Source: Candidatus Melainabacteria bacterium | GTDB taxonomy: Bacteria; Cyanobacteriota; Vampirovibrionia; Gastranaerophilales; Gastranaerophilaceae | Direction: 5' to 3' | DNA: 64,000 bases | NCBI GenBank assembly: GCA_022009935.1 | Contig: CP091731.1 | Coordinates: 1,240,001 to 1,304,000, forward strand | In this document: in pieces, positions 39,831 to 49,456 of the stretch | Layout: each line of letters begins with the position of its first letter | How positions within the stretch are numbered: position 1 is the first letter of the stretch | Position numbers and translations under genes: made by a program | Notes under the pieces: generated by a model | What the model saw: only the letters and a program-made list of their open reading frames with translations | Database searches by the model: none | What the model was told of the DNA's origin: nothing

Positions 39831-40776
39831 TTAAATAGCATTTGCACCACTTACAACTTCGTTTATTTCTTGAGTAATGGCACCTTGACGTGCTTTGTTA
39901 TAGTCAACACTTAGTTTATATATCATGTCCTCTGCATTTTTGCAAGCTGATGACATAGCTGTCATACGAGAAGCCAATTCAGATGCTGTTGCTTCAAGCA
40001 AAGCATGGTATATCATATTTGTAATAAACATCGGAACAACTTTTTGCAAAATAACGTGTTCATTTGGCTCAAATGTCATCAAAGCATCTATTTGTGTTGC
40101 TTTGTTTGGTTTTTGTTCATCGGATTCATTGTTTTCTTTCATTTCGTCTAAGTTCATTGGCAAGATAGTCCAGTCAACAACTTTATATGACATCATATTT
40201 TGAAAACGTGTTGTTATGATTTCAATGTTGTCTATTTTGTTATCAACAAAACAACTTGTCATATCTTCAGCTATAACAATTGCCTGACCTGATGTAGGAT
40301 TTTGCGGAATGTTTAGATATTTTTTTTCAATTTCACAATTTAAGCTTTCACACTTGCGACGCAACCCTTGATAACCTTTTTGTCCAACGATAAACAATTT
40401 GACTTTAATATTTTGTTTATTATATTCTTCAATACGCTTCAAAGTAAAGCGAATAACATTTGCATTATAAGCTCCGGCTAATCCTTTTGAAGAAGTGACA
40501 ATAAGCATTCCTGCAGTTTTAAGCTCTCTTGGTTTCAACAACTCAGCATAATTATCCAAAGCTCGTTTCACCTTTAACCCACTCATTGAATATTTGCTTA
40601 CAGAGCGTAAAGCCTGCTAAAAACAAACGCAACTTCTTTGGCAAAAGGTCTTGCGGCTTTCACTCGGTTTTCAGCTTTTTTACTTTTGCAGCTGCCACCA
40701 TTTTCATTGCTTTTGTTATTTTTTGTGTGTTTTGAATACTTGTTATTCTGTCTTTTATATCTTTTAAATTTGACAT
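39831..40776 (-). CDS. atpG: ATP synthase gamma subunit, frameshifted
   Basis: The central stalk subunit. It begins MSNLKDIKDRITSIQNTQKITKAMKMVAAAKV, the conserved N-terminal helix, with indels near 40675 and 40610. It continues with ALDNYAELLKPR, LIVTSSKGLAGAYNANVIR and ends ELASRMTAMSSACKNAEDMIYKLSVDYNKARQGAITQEINEVVSGANA. About 315 residues, close to the cyanobacterial gamma length. It is the last atp gene here; atpD and atpC are not adjacent, as in cyanobacteria. Confidence 0.95.
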
Positions 40777-40819
40777 ATTTATTTTAACCTATATTATTTA
40801 TTCGCCACAAAAACCCGAC

Positions 40820-42320
40820 TTAAATGAACTTATGTTTTTTCTTTAATGTTTCAATATCTTCGTCATTCATTTTTTCACCGGAATTTAGTTTATCATTAAG
40901 TTGAGGCATATTGGATTCAAAATAATCAAACCAACATTTTTTAAACTCAGGGATTTTAGTATTTTTTATATCATCTAAAAACCCATTGTTAGCGGCAAAA
41001 AGGATAGATATTTGTTTTGCGACACTCAATGGTGAATACTGTGGTTGTTTCAAAACTTCAGTTAATTTTTCACCTCGAAGAAGTTGGTCTCGAGTAGCTT
41101 TATCCAAATCACTTGCAAACTGTGCAAACGCTTCAAGTTCGTGGTATTGTGCCAAATCTAAACGAAGTTGTCCTGCAACTTGTTTAATACCTTTTGTTTG
41201 TGCAGCACCACCTACACGAGAAACAGAAATCCCTGCATTTATTGCAGGACGTACACCTGAATTAAATAAATTGCTTTCCAGGAATATTTGTCCGTCAGTT
41301 ATAGAAATAACATTAGTGGGGATATAAGCAGAGACGTCGCCGGCTTGAGTTTCAATAATAGGCAAAGCAGTTATACTTCCACCACCTAATTCATCATTCA
41401 GCTTACAAGCACGCTCAAGCAATCTTGAATGTAAATAAAAGACATCACCAGGGTAAGCTTCACGTCCCGGTGGGCGTTTCAACAACAAGCTCATTGCACG
41501 ATATGCTTGAGCGTGCTTTGTCAAATCATCATATATTATTAAAACTGATTTTCCCTCTTCCATAAACTCTTCGCCAATTGCAACACCCGCAAATGGTGCT
41601 ATATATTGCATTGGAGCCGGTGAGTTCGCAGAAGCGTTCACTATTATTGTATAATCCATAGCATCGTGTTCATTCAACGTTTTGGCTAGTTGAGCAACTG
41701 TTGAGTTCTTTTGACCGATTGCAACATAAATACATATTACATCACGACCTTTTGGTTGATGATTGTGTCAATAGCGATAGCTGTTTTGCCTGTTTGTCTA
41801 TCTCCAATAATCAACTCACGTTGTCCTTTTCCAATTGGTGTTAATGCATCAATTGCAGTCAAGCCTGTTTGAAGTGGCTCTATGTACTGATTTTCTTGTT
41901 ACAATCCCCGGTGCAACACGTTCAATGGCTCGAGTTTTTGTATATTCGATATTGCCTTTACCGTCAAGTGCAACCCCTGTTGGGTCAATTATCCTTCCTA
42001 TCAGGCCTGTACCAACCGGTACTGATGCAATTCGTCCTGTCGTTTTTACTTTAGTGCCTTCTTTTATTTCTTTATAATCACCCAAGATTACAACACCAAC
42101 ATTATCTTCTTCTAGGTTTAACACAAGACCCAAAGTTTTATTTTCATCTTCAAACTCGACAAGTTCACTTTTGCATGGCATCTTTCAAACCATATATTCT
42201 TGCTATGCCATCGCCTGATTCAAGCACCTGACCTTGTGTGTTTATTTCAACTCGACTTTCATAATTCTCTATTTTTGAACGTATTATATTTGTGATTTCG
42301 CTTGGATTTATTGTTACCAT
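40820..42320 (-). CDS. atpA: ATP synthase alpha subunit, two frameshifts
   Basis: The non-catalytic nucleotide-binding subunit of F1. It begins MVTINPSEITNIIRSKIENYES and has GDGIARIYGL. The P-loop GDRQTGKTAIAID is near 41795. It also has VAIGQKNSTVAQL, GEEFMEEGKSVLIIYDDLTKHA, RPPGREAYPGDVFYLHSRLLERA and GGAAQTKGIKQVAGQLRLDLAQ. Indels near 41885 and 41755. About 500 residues. The start directly abuts a tandem array that separates it from atpH. Confidence 0.96.
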
Positions 42321-42988
42321 TTTTTATATAATCCTTCCTTGTTATATTACATCAAGTCCAATCTTGACACTTCTTCAATCTCTAATTATACTACTAAACC
42401 ATTGATTTTCTGTTTTATATAACCCTTCCTTGTTTAATTTTGCTATTGTTTGTTTACTTTTTTGGGGGTTGCAGGGAGGCTTTGCCTCCCCTGCTGTTAT
42501 AAAATCCGCCGTAGGAAAGACGCCCGATTGAAATGAGGGCGGATCCCTCAGGCGGAAAAAAGAGTTTGGAATGTTTGTATCTATTTAATTTTTATTTGGT
42601 TTATATAACCCTTCCTTGTTATATTACATCAAGTCCAATCTTGATACTTCTTCAATCTCTAATTATACTACTAAACCATTGATTTTCTGTTTTATATAAC
42701 CCTTCCTTGTTATATTACATCAAGTCCAATCTTGACACTTCTTCAATCTCTAATTATACTACTAAATCATTGATTTTCTGTTTTATATAACCCTTCCTTG
42801 TTATATTACATCAAGTCCAATCTTGACACTTCTTCAATCTCTAATTATACTACTAAACCATTGATTTTTTTGTTTTATATAACCCTTCCTTGTTATATTA
42901 TATCAAGTCCAATCTTGACACTTCTTCAATCTCTAATTATACTACTAAACCATTGATTTTCTGTTTTATATAACCCTTCCTTGTTATA
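42321..42988. repeat. tandem array of ~91 bp units filling the atpH-atpA gap, with an inserted GC-rich element
   Basis: TTATATAACCCTTCCTTG recurs near 42412, 42600, 42692, 42783, 42875 and 42967 (plus a variant near 42325). The units share ACATCAAGTCCAATCTTGACACTTC. Each unit repeats the last codons and stop of atpH (TTG ATG TAA in the mRNA sense). An interposed segment at 42470-42560 holds a GCAGGGAGGC-TTT-GCCTCCCCTGC hairpin and the GCCGTAGGAAAGACG element also found at 4.5 and 8.6 kb. There is no gene. Confidence 0.9.
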
Positions 42989-43534
42989 TTACATCAAATT
43001 ATTCTTTAATCGTTCATATCTGCTTTTTATACTACCATCAATTATTTTATCATTAGTTTTTATAATTAAACCACCAATGATTGATTTATCAACGGTATAA
43101 TTTAATAGTATTGTCTTTTTAAATTTGTTTTCCAATTTATACTTTAAACGTTCTTTTGTTTCATCGTTTAAAACTATAGCTGATGTTACGCTAACTTTAA
43201 GTTTATTTTTAATCTCATCATCGAACTCGCAATACCAATGTGCTATATCTTCAAATATATCCATCCGACGTGCTTGAATTAACATTCTTAGAAAATTTAG
43301 TGTTTTTTCTGATATTTTAGATGCAAAAATTTCACTAATAATTTCTTCAACTTTTTCTTCATTAAATGTTGGATTTATAAGCACATTCTTTAAATCTGAA
43401 GATGATTTTATTGTTTCATTTATTAAGCTCAAATCATTACGTATAACATCAATATCATTTCCTGCACTTTCAATTAATGCACGTGAATATCGTTTTGCTA
43501 TTGTTTCATTTTTATAACTCATGTTTTTCATCAT
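42989..43534 (-). CDS. atpH: ATP synthase delta subunit
   Basis: The peripheral-stalk subunit joining F1 and b. The 181-residue product has the family start ETIAKRYSRALIESA. The C-terminal part is YTVDKSIIGGLIIKTNDKIIDGSIKSRYERLKNNL, close to the usual V-D-x-x-I-G-G-(x)-x-x-x-x-G-x-x-x-D-x-S. The frame is intact. It overlaps the atpF stop by four bases, but atpA is separated from it by the array. Its 3' end is copied in each array unit. Confidence 0.93.
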   Translation of the reverse strand: MMKNMSYKNETIAKRYSRALIESAGNDIDVIRNDLSLINETIKSSSDLKNVLINPTFNEEKVEEIISEIFASKISEKTLNFLRMLIQARRMDIFEDIAHWYCEFDDEIKNKLKVSVTSAIVLNDETKERLKYKLENKFKKTILLNYTVDKSIIGGLIIKTNDKIIDGSIKSRYERLKNNLM

Positions 43535-44035
43535 AATGATAACCCGTCTATACTATTTATGCATTCATCAATATATTTTTGATGTAATTGTGGATTTTGA
43601 CTTAGAGTTTGTTTTATATTTTCATAACTTAATGCTATTGATGCTTTTGATATTGAACTTGTTACATCGTTATATGTATTTTGTACTTCACGGTCAATAT
43701 CCTTTATTAACGTTTTTTCCAAATGGTCTTTTATTTCTTCTAATTCATCTTGAGCTTTTTCTTCAATGTTCTCCAAAGTTTTTTGAGCATTTTTAACTAT
43801 CATATCTGTTTCGATATGTACATTCTCCAAACTTTTTTTGCTTTTTTCATATTTTGTTAAAGCAACTTTAACATCATCGTTAGATTTGTTAATTTTTTCA
43901 ACTATTTTTTTATGATTATTATCAATAATACTTTTTTACATCAAGTCTTCTTATAATTAAAGCAATAAAGCCTATCATAATTAGGAAGTTTATTACGTTT
44001 GAATGTATTATATTTGTATATGAAAAATCAAACAT
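43531..44035 (-). CDS. atpF: ATP synthase b subunit, one frameshift
   Basis: The product has an N-terminal membrane helix (MFDFSYTNIIHSNVINFLIMIGFIAL) and then a long charged coiled coil (KSLENVHIETDMIVKNAQKTLENIEEKA), ending near QLHQKYIDECINSIDGLSL. An indel near 43935 splits it. About 167 residues. Overlapping starts link it to the second b-type gene and atpH. The two b-type genes match the b/b' pair of cyanobacteria. Confidence 0.88.
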
Positions 44036-44501
44036 TTCTCATTACCTCATCAACTTTATTTTCATCAAATGATATATTGTCAATATTTTCTCCAAGGATT
44101 TTTGTTGCAATATAATTGGATAATGATTTAACATCCTCTCGCACATTTTTATATATATCATTTTTTTGGTTTTCTAAGTCATTTTTTGCATTAGTTAATT
44201 TATTAGCTATTTCATTTTTTTTATTTTTTATTTCAACATCTTTTTGGTTTTTCAATTTATCTTTGCCATTTAAAATAATATCATTAGCGTTTTGATTTGC
44301 CTTTTGTATGTTAATATTATGTTGATTAATGCATTCTTTTTCGTTTTGGTTGTGGGTATTAACTTTTGTTTTATTATCATCAAGGAGCATATTACGTTTT
44401 TCAATAATATCATTAATTGGCTTGTATAATATTTTATTCATAAGCAAAGTAAATATTATAAAGCTAATTGTTGCTATTAAAAAAGTTCCGTTAAATTCCA
44501 T
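44028..44501 (-). CDS. atpF': ATP synthase b' subunit
   Basis: A second stator subunit of 157 residues: membrane helix MEFNGTFLIATISFIIFTLLMNKILYKPI with the typical Y-K-P-I turn, then IIEKRNMLLDDNKTKVN and a polar coiled coil ending KVDEVMRNV. It overlaps atpF by eight bases. It lies next to atpE, in the cyanobacterial order. The assignment of b versus b' to these two genes is by position and could be the reverse. Confidence 0.85.
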   Translation of the reverse strand: MEFNGTFLIATISFIIFTLLMNKILYKPINDIIEKRNMLLDDNKTKVNTHNQNEKECINQHNINIQKANQNANDIILNGKDKLKNQKDVEIKNKKNEIANKLTNAKNDLENQKNDIYKNVREDVKSLSNYIATKILGENIDNISFDENKVDEVMRNV

Positions 44502-44582
44502 TTTATACCCTTTAACCTTTCATTCTATTTATGTGAAAGCAGTTAAAATTAAACTGCTTTCAAGCATAAAAGAACTTTACTA

Positions 44583-44834
44583 TTATCCTATCATACCGCA
44601 AAGTTTCATAGCAATAAATAAGCCATAAATAGCACAAGCTTCAGATAAAGCAGCACCAAGAAGGAAGAACCCCACAGCCTTACCGGCTATTTCAGGTTGA
44701 CGAGCTATTGCTTCAAGCAGACCCTTTGTTGCCACACCAATACCAACACCTGCACCTATTGCACCAAAACCGATTGCAATACCTGCACCTAAGTTGCTTA
44801 ATCCCTGTACTTCGTTTAACATTTCTGTTACCAT
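44583..44834 (-). CDS. atpE: ATP synthase c subunit
   Basis: The 83-residue rotor subunit has two membrane helices: LGAGIAIGFGAIGAGVGIGVATKGLLEAIARQPE, containing the loop A-R-Q-P, and GFFLLGAALSEACAIYGLFIAMKL with the ion-carrying Glu in L-S-E-A. The Gln and Ser/Thr residues that mark sodium-coupled rings are not seen, so proton coupling is more likely. The start follows AAGGAG. A hairpin element and the long array lie upstream. Confidence 0.96.
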   Translation of the reverse strand: MVTEMLNEVQGLSNLGAGIAIGFGAIGAGVGIGVATKGLLEAIARQPEIAGKAVGFFLLGAALSEACAIYGLFIAMKLCGMIG

Positions 44835-45179
44835 ATTTTTCTCCTTTTTTATATAACGGGCTATCGCCCTACATCCTTCTTATTCTACCACCAACGTGGA
44901 ATGACTTTTGTTTAATTTTTGCATTGAAGTCCAATTATTTCATTTTCCTTCAAATACTTTGTTTTAGGTTTTATATAACGGGCTATCGCCCTACATCCTT
45001 CTTATTCTACCACCAACGTGGAATGACTTTTGTTTTGATTTTGCATTGAAGTCCAATTATTTCATTTTCCTTCAAATACTTTGTTTTAGGTTTTATATAA
45101 CGGGCTATCGCCCTACATCCTTCTTATTCTACCACCAACGTGGAATGACTTTTGTTTTGATTTTGCATTGAAGTCCAAT

Positions 45180-45468
45180 TGGTACTTCCTAATATCGTTT
45201 ATCATAATAAACTTAAATTTGTGCAACCCATACGCAGTCGTGAACAATTATCACTTAACGAAACATCGTCAAAGCCAAGTTTGTTTGAACATTGGGCTTT
45301 GCCCAATGTGAGTTACGCAGGCTCGAGTTGAGTTTAGTGAAAATGTGAACGACAAGTCGGGGACTGAGTTTTTGTGCAACTTTGCCACCAAAAGTTGCCC
45401 CGTCCGGAGGACATTATATTTAATTTAGTTTTATTAACCTTTAATTTTTTATTTTCCATTTTTTCCTT
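45180..45468. repeat. interposed ~285 bp repeat, copy 1
   Basis: It begins GGTACTTCCTAATATCG and ends near TTTTCCATTTTTTCC. It holds a perfect hairpin ACATTGGGC-TTT-GCCCAATGT at 45289-45309. A second copy lies at 45803-46085. An inverted fragment (GTGATAATTGTT...GACTGCGTATGGGTTG) lies at 47257-47290. Confidence 0.85.
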
Positions 45469-45802
45469 TTTTATATAACGGGCTATCGCCCTACATCCTT
45501 CTTATTCTACCACCAACGTGGAATGACTTTTGTTTAATTTTTGCATTGAAGTTCAATTATTTCATTTTCCTTCAAATACTTTGTTTTGGGTTTTTATATA
45601 ACGGGCTATCGCCCTACATCCCTTCTTATTCTACCACCAATGTGGAATGACTTTTGTTTAATTTTTGCATTGAAGTTCAATTATTTCATTTTCCTTCAAA
45701 TACTTTGTTTTGGGTTTTATATAACGGGCTATCGCCCTACATCCTTCTTATTCTACCACCAACGTGGAATGACTTTTGTTTTGATTTTGCATTGAAGTCC
45801 AA

Positions 45803-46085
45803 TTGGTACTTCCTAATATCGTTTATCATAATAAACTTAAATTTGTGCAACCCATACGCAGTCGTGAACAATTATCACTTAACGAAACATCGTCAAAGCC
45901 AAGTTTGTTTGAACATTGGGCTTTGCCCAATGTGAGTTACGCAGGCTCGAGTTGAGTTTAGTGAAAATGTGAACGACAAGTCGGGTGCCGGTTTTGTGCA
46001 ACTTTTGCCACCAAAGTTGCCCCGTCCGGAGGACATTATATTTAATTTAGTTTTATTAACCTTTAATTTTTTATTTTCCATTTTT
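45803..46085. repeat. interposed ~285 bp repeat, copy 2, with a 62-codon ORF
   Basis: Nearly identical to 45180-45468. On the minus strand it opens a frame (45893-46081) with AAGGAAAA before ATG: MENKKLKVNKTKLNIMSSGR, then a Thr/Ser-rich end with ACVTHIGQSPMFKQ. In copy 1 the same frame is broken. It is more likely repeat-derived than a true gene. It may be a small non-autonomous mobile element; no terminal inverted repeats are visible. Confidence 0.7.
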
Positions 46086-46243
46086 TCCTTTTTTATATAA
46101 CGGGCTATCGCCCTACATCCTTCTTATTCTACCACCAATGTGGAATGACTTTTGTTTAATTTTTGCATTGAAGTTCAATTATTTCATTTTCCTTCAAATA
46201 CTTTGTTTTAGGTTTTATATAATGGGCTATCGCCCTGCATCCT

Positions 46244-46938
46244 TTAATGTCCCTCGTCTTCAACAGCCAAAGCAACATAAGCTGTTGAAAGCATCATAAA
46301 TACCAATGCTTGCACAAAACCTACAAATACCTCAAAAAACATTATAGGTAATGGCAAGAAATAAGCAAATATTCCGACAAAAGCGACTACAAGTAATTCG
46401 CCTGCCAAAATGTTTGCAAAAAGTCGTAATGCCAAAGTAAACGGTCTTATTACTATTTCCAATAACTCGACAATCGCTATAACAATATCAATCGGGTTGA
46501 AGCTATGTAGAAAATAACGCAAACCTTTTTTGCGTATCCCACAAAATAAATAATAAATAAGAACAATAATTGCCATAGCTGCTGTCATATTTATATCATT
46601 TGTTGGAGAAGCTAATTCACCTGTTTTTAAGTGCAAAAGTCGCCAAGGTAATTGACCCATCAAATTTGCTGTTACTATAAATAAAAATAAAGTCGCTAAA
46701 AGCGGAACATGCTTTTTACTTTCCAACTTACTTCCCATCATGGATTCGGTTATTCCGGTAAAAAATGTTACTATACCTTCAGCCACCATTTGAATTTTAT
46801 TTGGAATAATAGTAAGCTTGCGACTCGCAATAAATGCTATAAGAAGTAGAAAAACATTGCAATGTACATTGTTACCAAAGTATCGACGTTTACTGTCATC
46901 TGTCCCAATGTTGCCGTTAAATGTCCTTCACCGCTCAT
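46244..46938 (-). CDS. atpB: ATP synthase a subunit, one frameshift
   Basis: The membrane stator subunit that forms the proton half-channels. It has TANLMGQLPWRL, MTAAMAIIVLIYYLFCGIRKKG, and the conserved helix with the essential Arg, RPFTLALRLFANILAGELLVVAFVGIFA. It ends MMLSTAYVALAVEDEGH. The N-terminus MSGEGHLTATLG is joined across an indel near 46850. About 230 residues. It is the first gene of the atp run and is followed by the long array. Confidence 0.95.
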
Positions 46939-47087
46939 ATTATATATTTATCCTCTATTTTCCATTGTATTATTTATATTTCTATATTATAATAACAACT
47001 TTTTTAAATACTTCAACCTAAAAATTGAAATCTTAAATAACTTATGTTAAAATTATTTATAATAATTAAGGTATTGGAAGTGTGAGA

Positions 47088-47124
47088 AATGAGAACTTTG
47101 AAACAAATATTTGAGGTTCTCATT
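47088..47124. terminator. terminator-like hairpin between atpB and the phosphate genes
   Basis: AATGAGAAC and GTTCTCATT pair around 19 bases and are followed by TTTTTT on the plus strand. It lies in the gap between divergent genes. Confidence 0.6.
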
Positions 47125-47482
47125 TTTTATGTTTTTTGCTTTGTCTTCTGCTTTTTTTGGGGATTGGGAATTTTCATCAGATGATTTTTTAAGGAAACAA
47201 ATACTATATCTTTAACATATAAGGCAAGGTTCTGTGAACTAGAAAGAAATCAAGACAGTGATAATTGTTTGTGACTGCGTATGGGTTGCATTTATTACTA
47301 TTACGAAAAAAAATCAACAGTTCATGGAGTGCAAGGGGCGCGAAACGCCACTTACATTAACTATCATTAAGTAGTGAAATTACTTCTGCTTTAATTTATC
47401 TGCTTTATAAAACTTTACTTTTAATCTCATAATATTTAATATATTATGTTTGTGTAAAATCTAAATAGGAGTGAATGCAAAT
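47125..47482. other. gap with inverted remnant of the 285 bp repeat
   Basis: No gene is seen. 47257-47290 matches, inverted, part of the 45180/45803 block, and 47330-47350 holds a small GGGGCG-CGAAA-CGCC hairpin. TAGGAG before 47483 is the ribosome site of the next gene. Confidence 0.6.
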
Positions 47483-48123
47483 ATGACAAAATTTAATTTG
47501 ATGTCGTATCTGGTGCCACCTGAAGATGTAATGTTTTTTAATCAATTTCAGGAAAGTGCTCAAATATGTAACCAAACAGCTATTTTATATAATGAGGTTT
47601 TAAAAACAGGTTTAACTCCTGAAAGCAAAGAAAAGCTTATGAAATACAAGAAAAAAGGCGGAATTTCATTTAAACTTACTCTAAAACAGTTAAATAAAAG
47701 TTTTATTACACCAATTGAACGTGAAGACATACAATACATTACAGTCCAACTTCATAAAATAAATAAAAAAATAATTAAGGCTTGTTTAAATCTTGAAGTA
47801 TATCGAATTACATCGTATACAAATGAGATGGTTGAACAAGCCGAAACTTTAGTTAAGGCTACTGAAGCTTTGGGTGTAATTTTGAAAAAATTTAAAAAGT
47901 AAGCGATGTTGAAGATATAACAAAAACAAATATCGAAATGAAAAAACTTGAATCACAAGGTGATGAAATCCATTTAAGAGCTATTGATGATTTATTTTCG
48001 GGCAAATATGATGCTTTAAGTGTAATAAAACTTCGTGATATGTATAAAGAAATTGAAAACGCACTTGATGCTTGTTTCTACGTATCAGACACCATATTAA
48101 ATGTGGTTTTGAAACAAAGTTAA
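47483..48123 (+). CDS. DUF47/PhoU-like phosphate transport accessory protein, one frameshift
   Basis: The helical product begins MTKFNLMSYLVPPEDVMFFNQFQESA, has LKQLNKSFITPIEREDIQYIT (the typical F-x-T-P-x-x-R-x-D-I of DUF47) and, past an indel near 47900, EMKKLESQGDEIHLRAIDDLF and KEIENALDACFYVSDTI. About 213 residues. ATG 47483 is preferred over GTG 47471, which overlaps the ribosome site. DUF47 genes are paired with pit genes, as here, 21 bases apart, and probably regulate the transporter. Confidence 0.9.
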
Positions 48124-48144
48124 AGGGATTATAAAGGAGAAATT

Positions 48145-49158
48145 ATGACAATAACTTTGTTTGTATTAATAGCAGTTATAATAGTAGCGTTAGTGTTTGA
48201 ATATATAAATGGGTTTCACGATTGTGCAAATGCAATAGCTACGGTTGTTTCAACAAAAGTTCTTTCACCCAAACAGGCAGTATTTTTTGCTGCAATTTTA
48301 GAATTTATAGGTGCATTGACAGGTACACACGTTGCAAAAACAATAGGCAACGGGATTGTGGATGGAGAAATGATTACTTTGTCCGTAATATTTTGTGCCT
48401 TGTTGGCAGCAGTAATCTGGAACCTATTTACTTGGTTTTTGGGGCTTCCTTCCAGCTCTTCTCATTCATTGATAGGCGGCTTATTGGGGGCAGCTATTGT
48501 CAAAGCAGGTGTAAGCGTAGTCCATGTTGCAACTTTAATGGAAAAAGTCATTATCCCAATGTTCACTTCACCTTTAATCGGTTTTGCTGCAGGATTTTTG
48601 TTCATGTTGGGCTTAATATGGATATTCTATCGAGCCAATCCACAAATTGTGAACAAAAAATTTCGTAAACTTCAACTTGTTTCATCAGGATTAATGGCTA
48701 TAAGCCACGGGTCAAACGATGCACAAAAAACAATGGGGATTATTACACTTGCACTTTTATCGGGTGGATTGTTACATAAAGCTCCGGATGGAGATTTTCA
48801 TATACCTTTGTATGTAATCATTATTTGCGCTATAACAATGGCTGCAGGAACAATGAATGGTGGGTGGAAAATAATTAAAACTATGGGACATAAAATTATA
48901 AGATTGAAACCAATCCATGGGTTTGCAGCTGAAACATCAGCCGCTACAATTATTTTAACCGCTTCTCATTTTGGTATACCCCTTTCAACAACCCATGTCA
49001 TATCAACTGCCATTATGGGGGTCGGTTCAACTTTACATGCAAATAGTATTAAATGGAGAATTGTAGGTAATATTGTTACAGCTTGGGTCTTGACAATTCC
49101 TGCTTGCATGTTTATTTCAGCTTCTATTTATTATGTAATAAATTCTATATCTCAATAA
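48145..49158 (+). CDS. pit: inorganic phosphate transporter, PiT family
   Basis: The low-affinity phosphate symporter is 337 residues with an intact frame and about ten membrane helices. The PiT signature occurs twice: EYINGFHDCANAIATVVSTKVL in the N-terminal half and GLMAISHGSNDAQKTMGIITLAL in the second half. GLPSSSSHSLIGG and GIPLSTTHVISTAIMG are the second pair. It forms an operon with the DUF47 gene. Confidence 0.95.
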   Translation: MTITLFVLIAVIIVALVFEYINGFHDCANAIATVVSTKVLSPKQAVFFAAILEFIGALTGTHVAKTIGNGIVDGEMITLSVIFCALLAAVIWNLFTWFLGLPSSSSHSLIGGLLGAAIVKAGVSVVHVATLMEKVIIPMFTSPLIGFAAGFLFMLGLIWIFYRANPQIVNKKFRKLQLVSSGLMAISHGSNDAQKTMGIITLALLSGGLLHKAPDGDFHIPLYVIIICAITMAAGTMNGGWKIIKTMGHKIIRLKPIHGFAAETSAATIILTASHFGIPLSTTHVISTAIMGVGSTLHANSIKWRIVGNIVTAWVLTIPACMFISASIYYVINSISQ

Positions 49159-49456
49159 AAATCATTTTTTTCAAATGTGAACTATTTGTAAGAAATAAAT
49201 TTGAACCTGAAATTATATTTATTATTAAAATTAAAATAATTTTAAATAATTATATAAATCTGGTAATATAAAATTTATCCTTTCGTATAATTAAAAAAAA
49301 CGAACATATAAATTGAGTTGGCTATATAAAAGCCGAAGTATAGTTATAAATGAAAAAAATATTGAGTCTTTTTTATTATAATATTTAATAGAATTAATAC
49401 CGATAAAGTGAAATATGTAAGAATAAAATAATGTTTATACTTAACCAAATTTATTT
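49159..49456. other. intergenic gap
   Basis: AT-rich, with no gene or clear site between the convergent pit and lipoprotein genes. Confidence 0.6.

Larger units (their letters stand above)
44835..46243. repeat. tandem array of ~125 bp units with two interposed ~285 bp blocks, filling the atpB-atpE gap
   Basis: TTTATATAACGGGCTATCGCCC starts near 44850, 44975, 45099, 45472, 45594, 45718 and 46094, with a last variant near 46215. Each unit contains ACCACCAACGTGGAATGACTTTTG and GCATTGAAGTCCAATT. The units repeat the hairpin element that lies before atpE and after atpB. Two copies of a long block (see 45180) interrupt the series. The array has no normal gene. Confidence 0.92.

Noticed and set aside
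42321..42988. Could the tandem arrays be a CRISPR array?
   Set aside because: The units are repeated over their full length (about 91 bp) with no unique spacers and no cas genes nearby. The 44.8 kb array fails in the same way.
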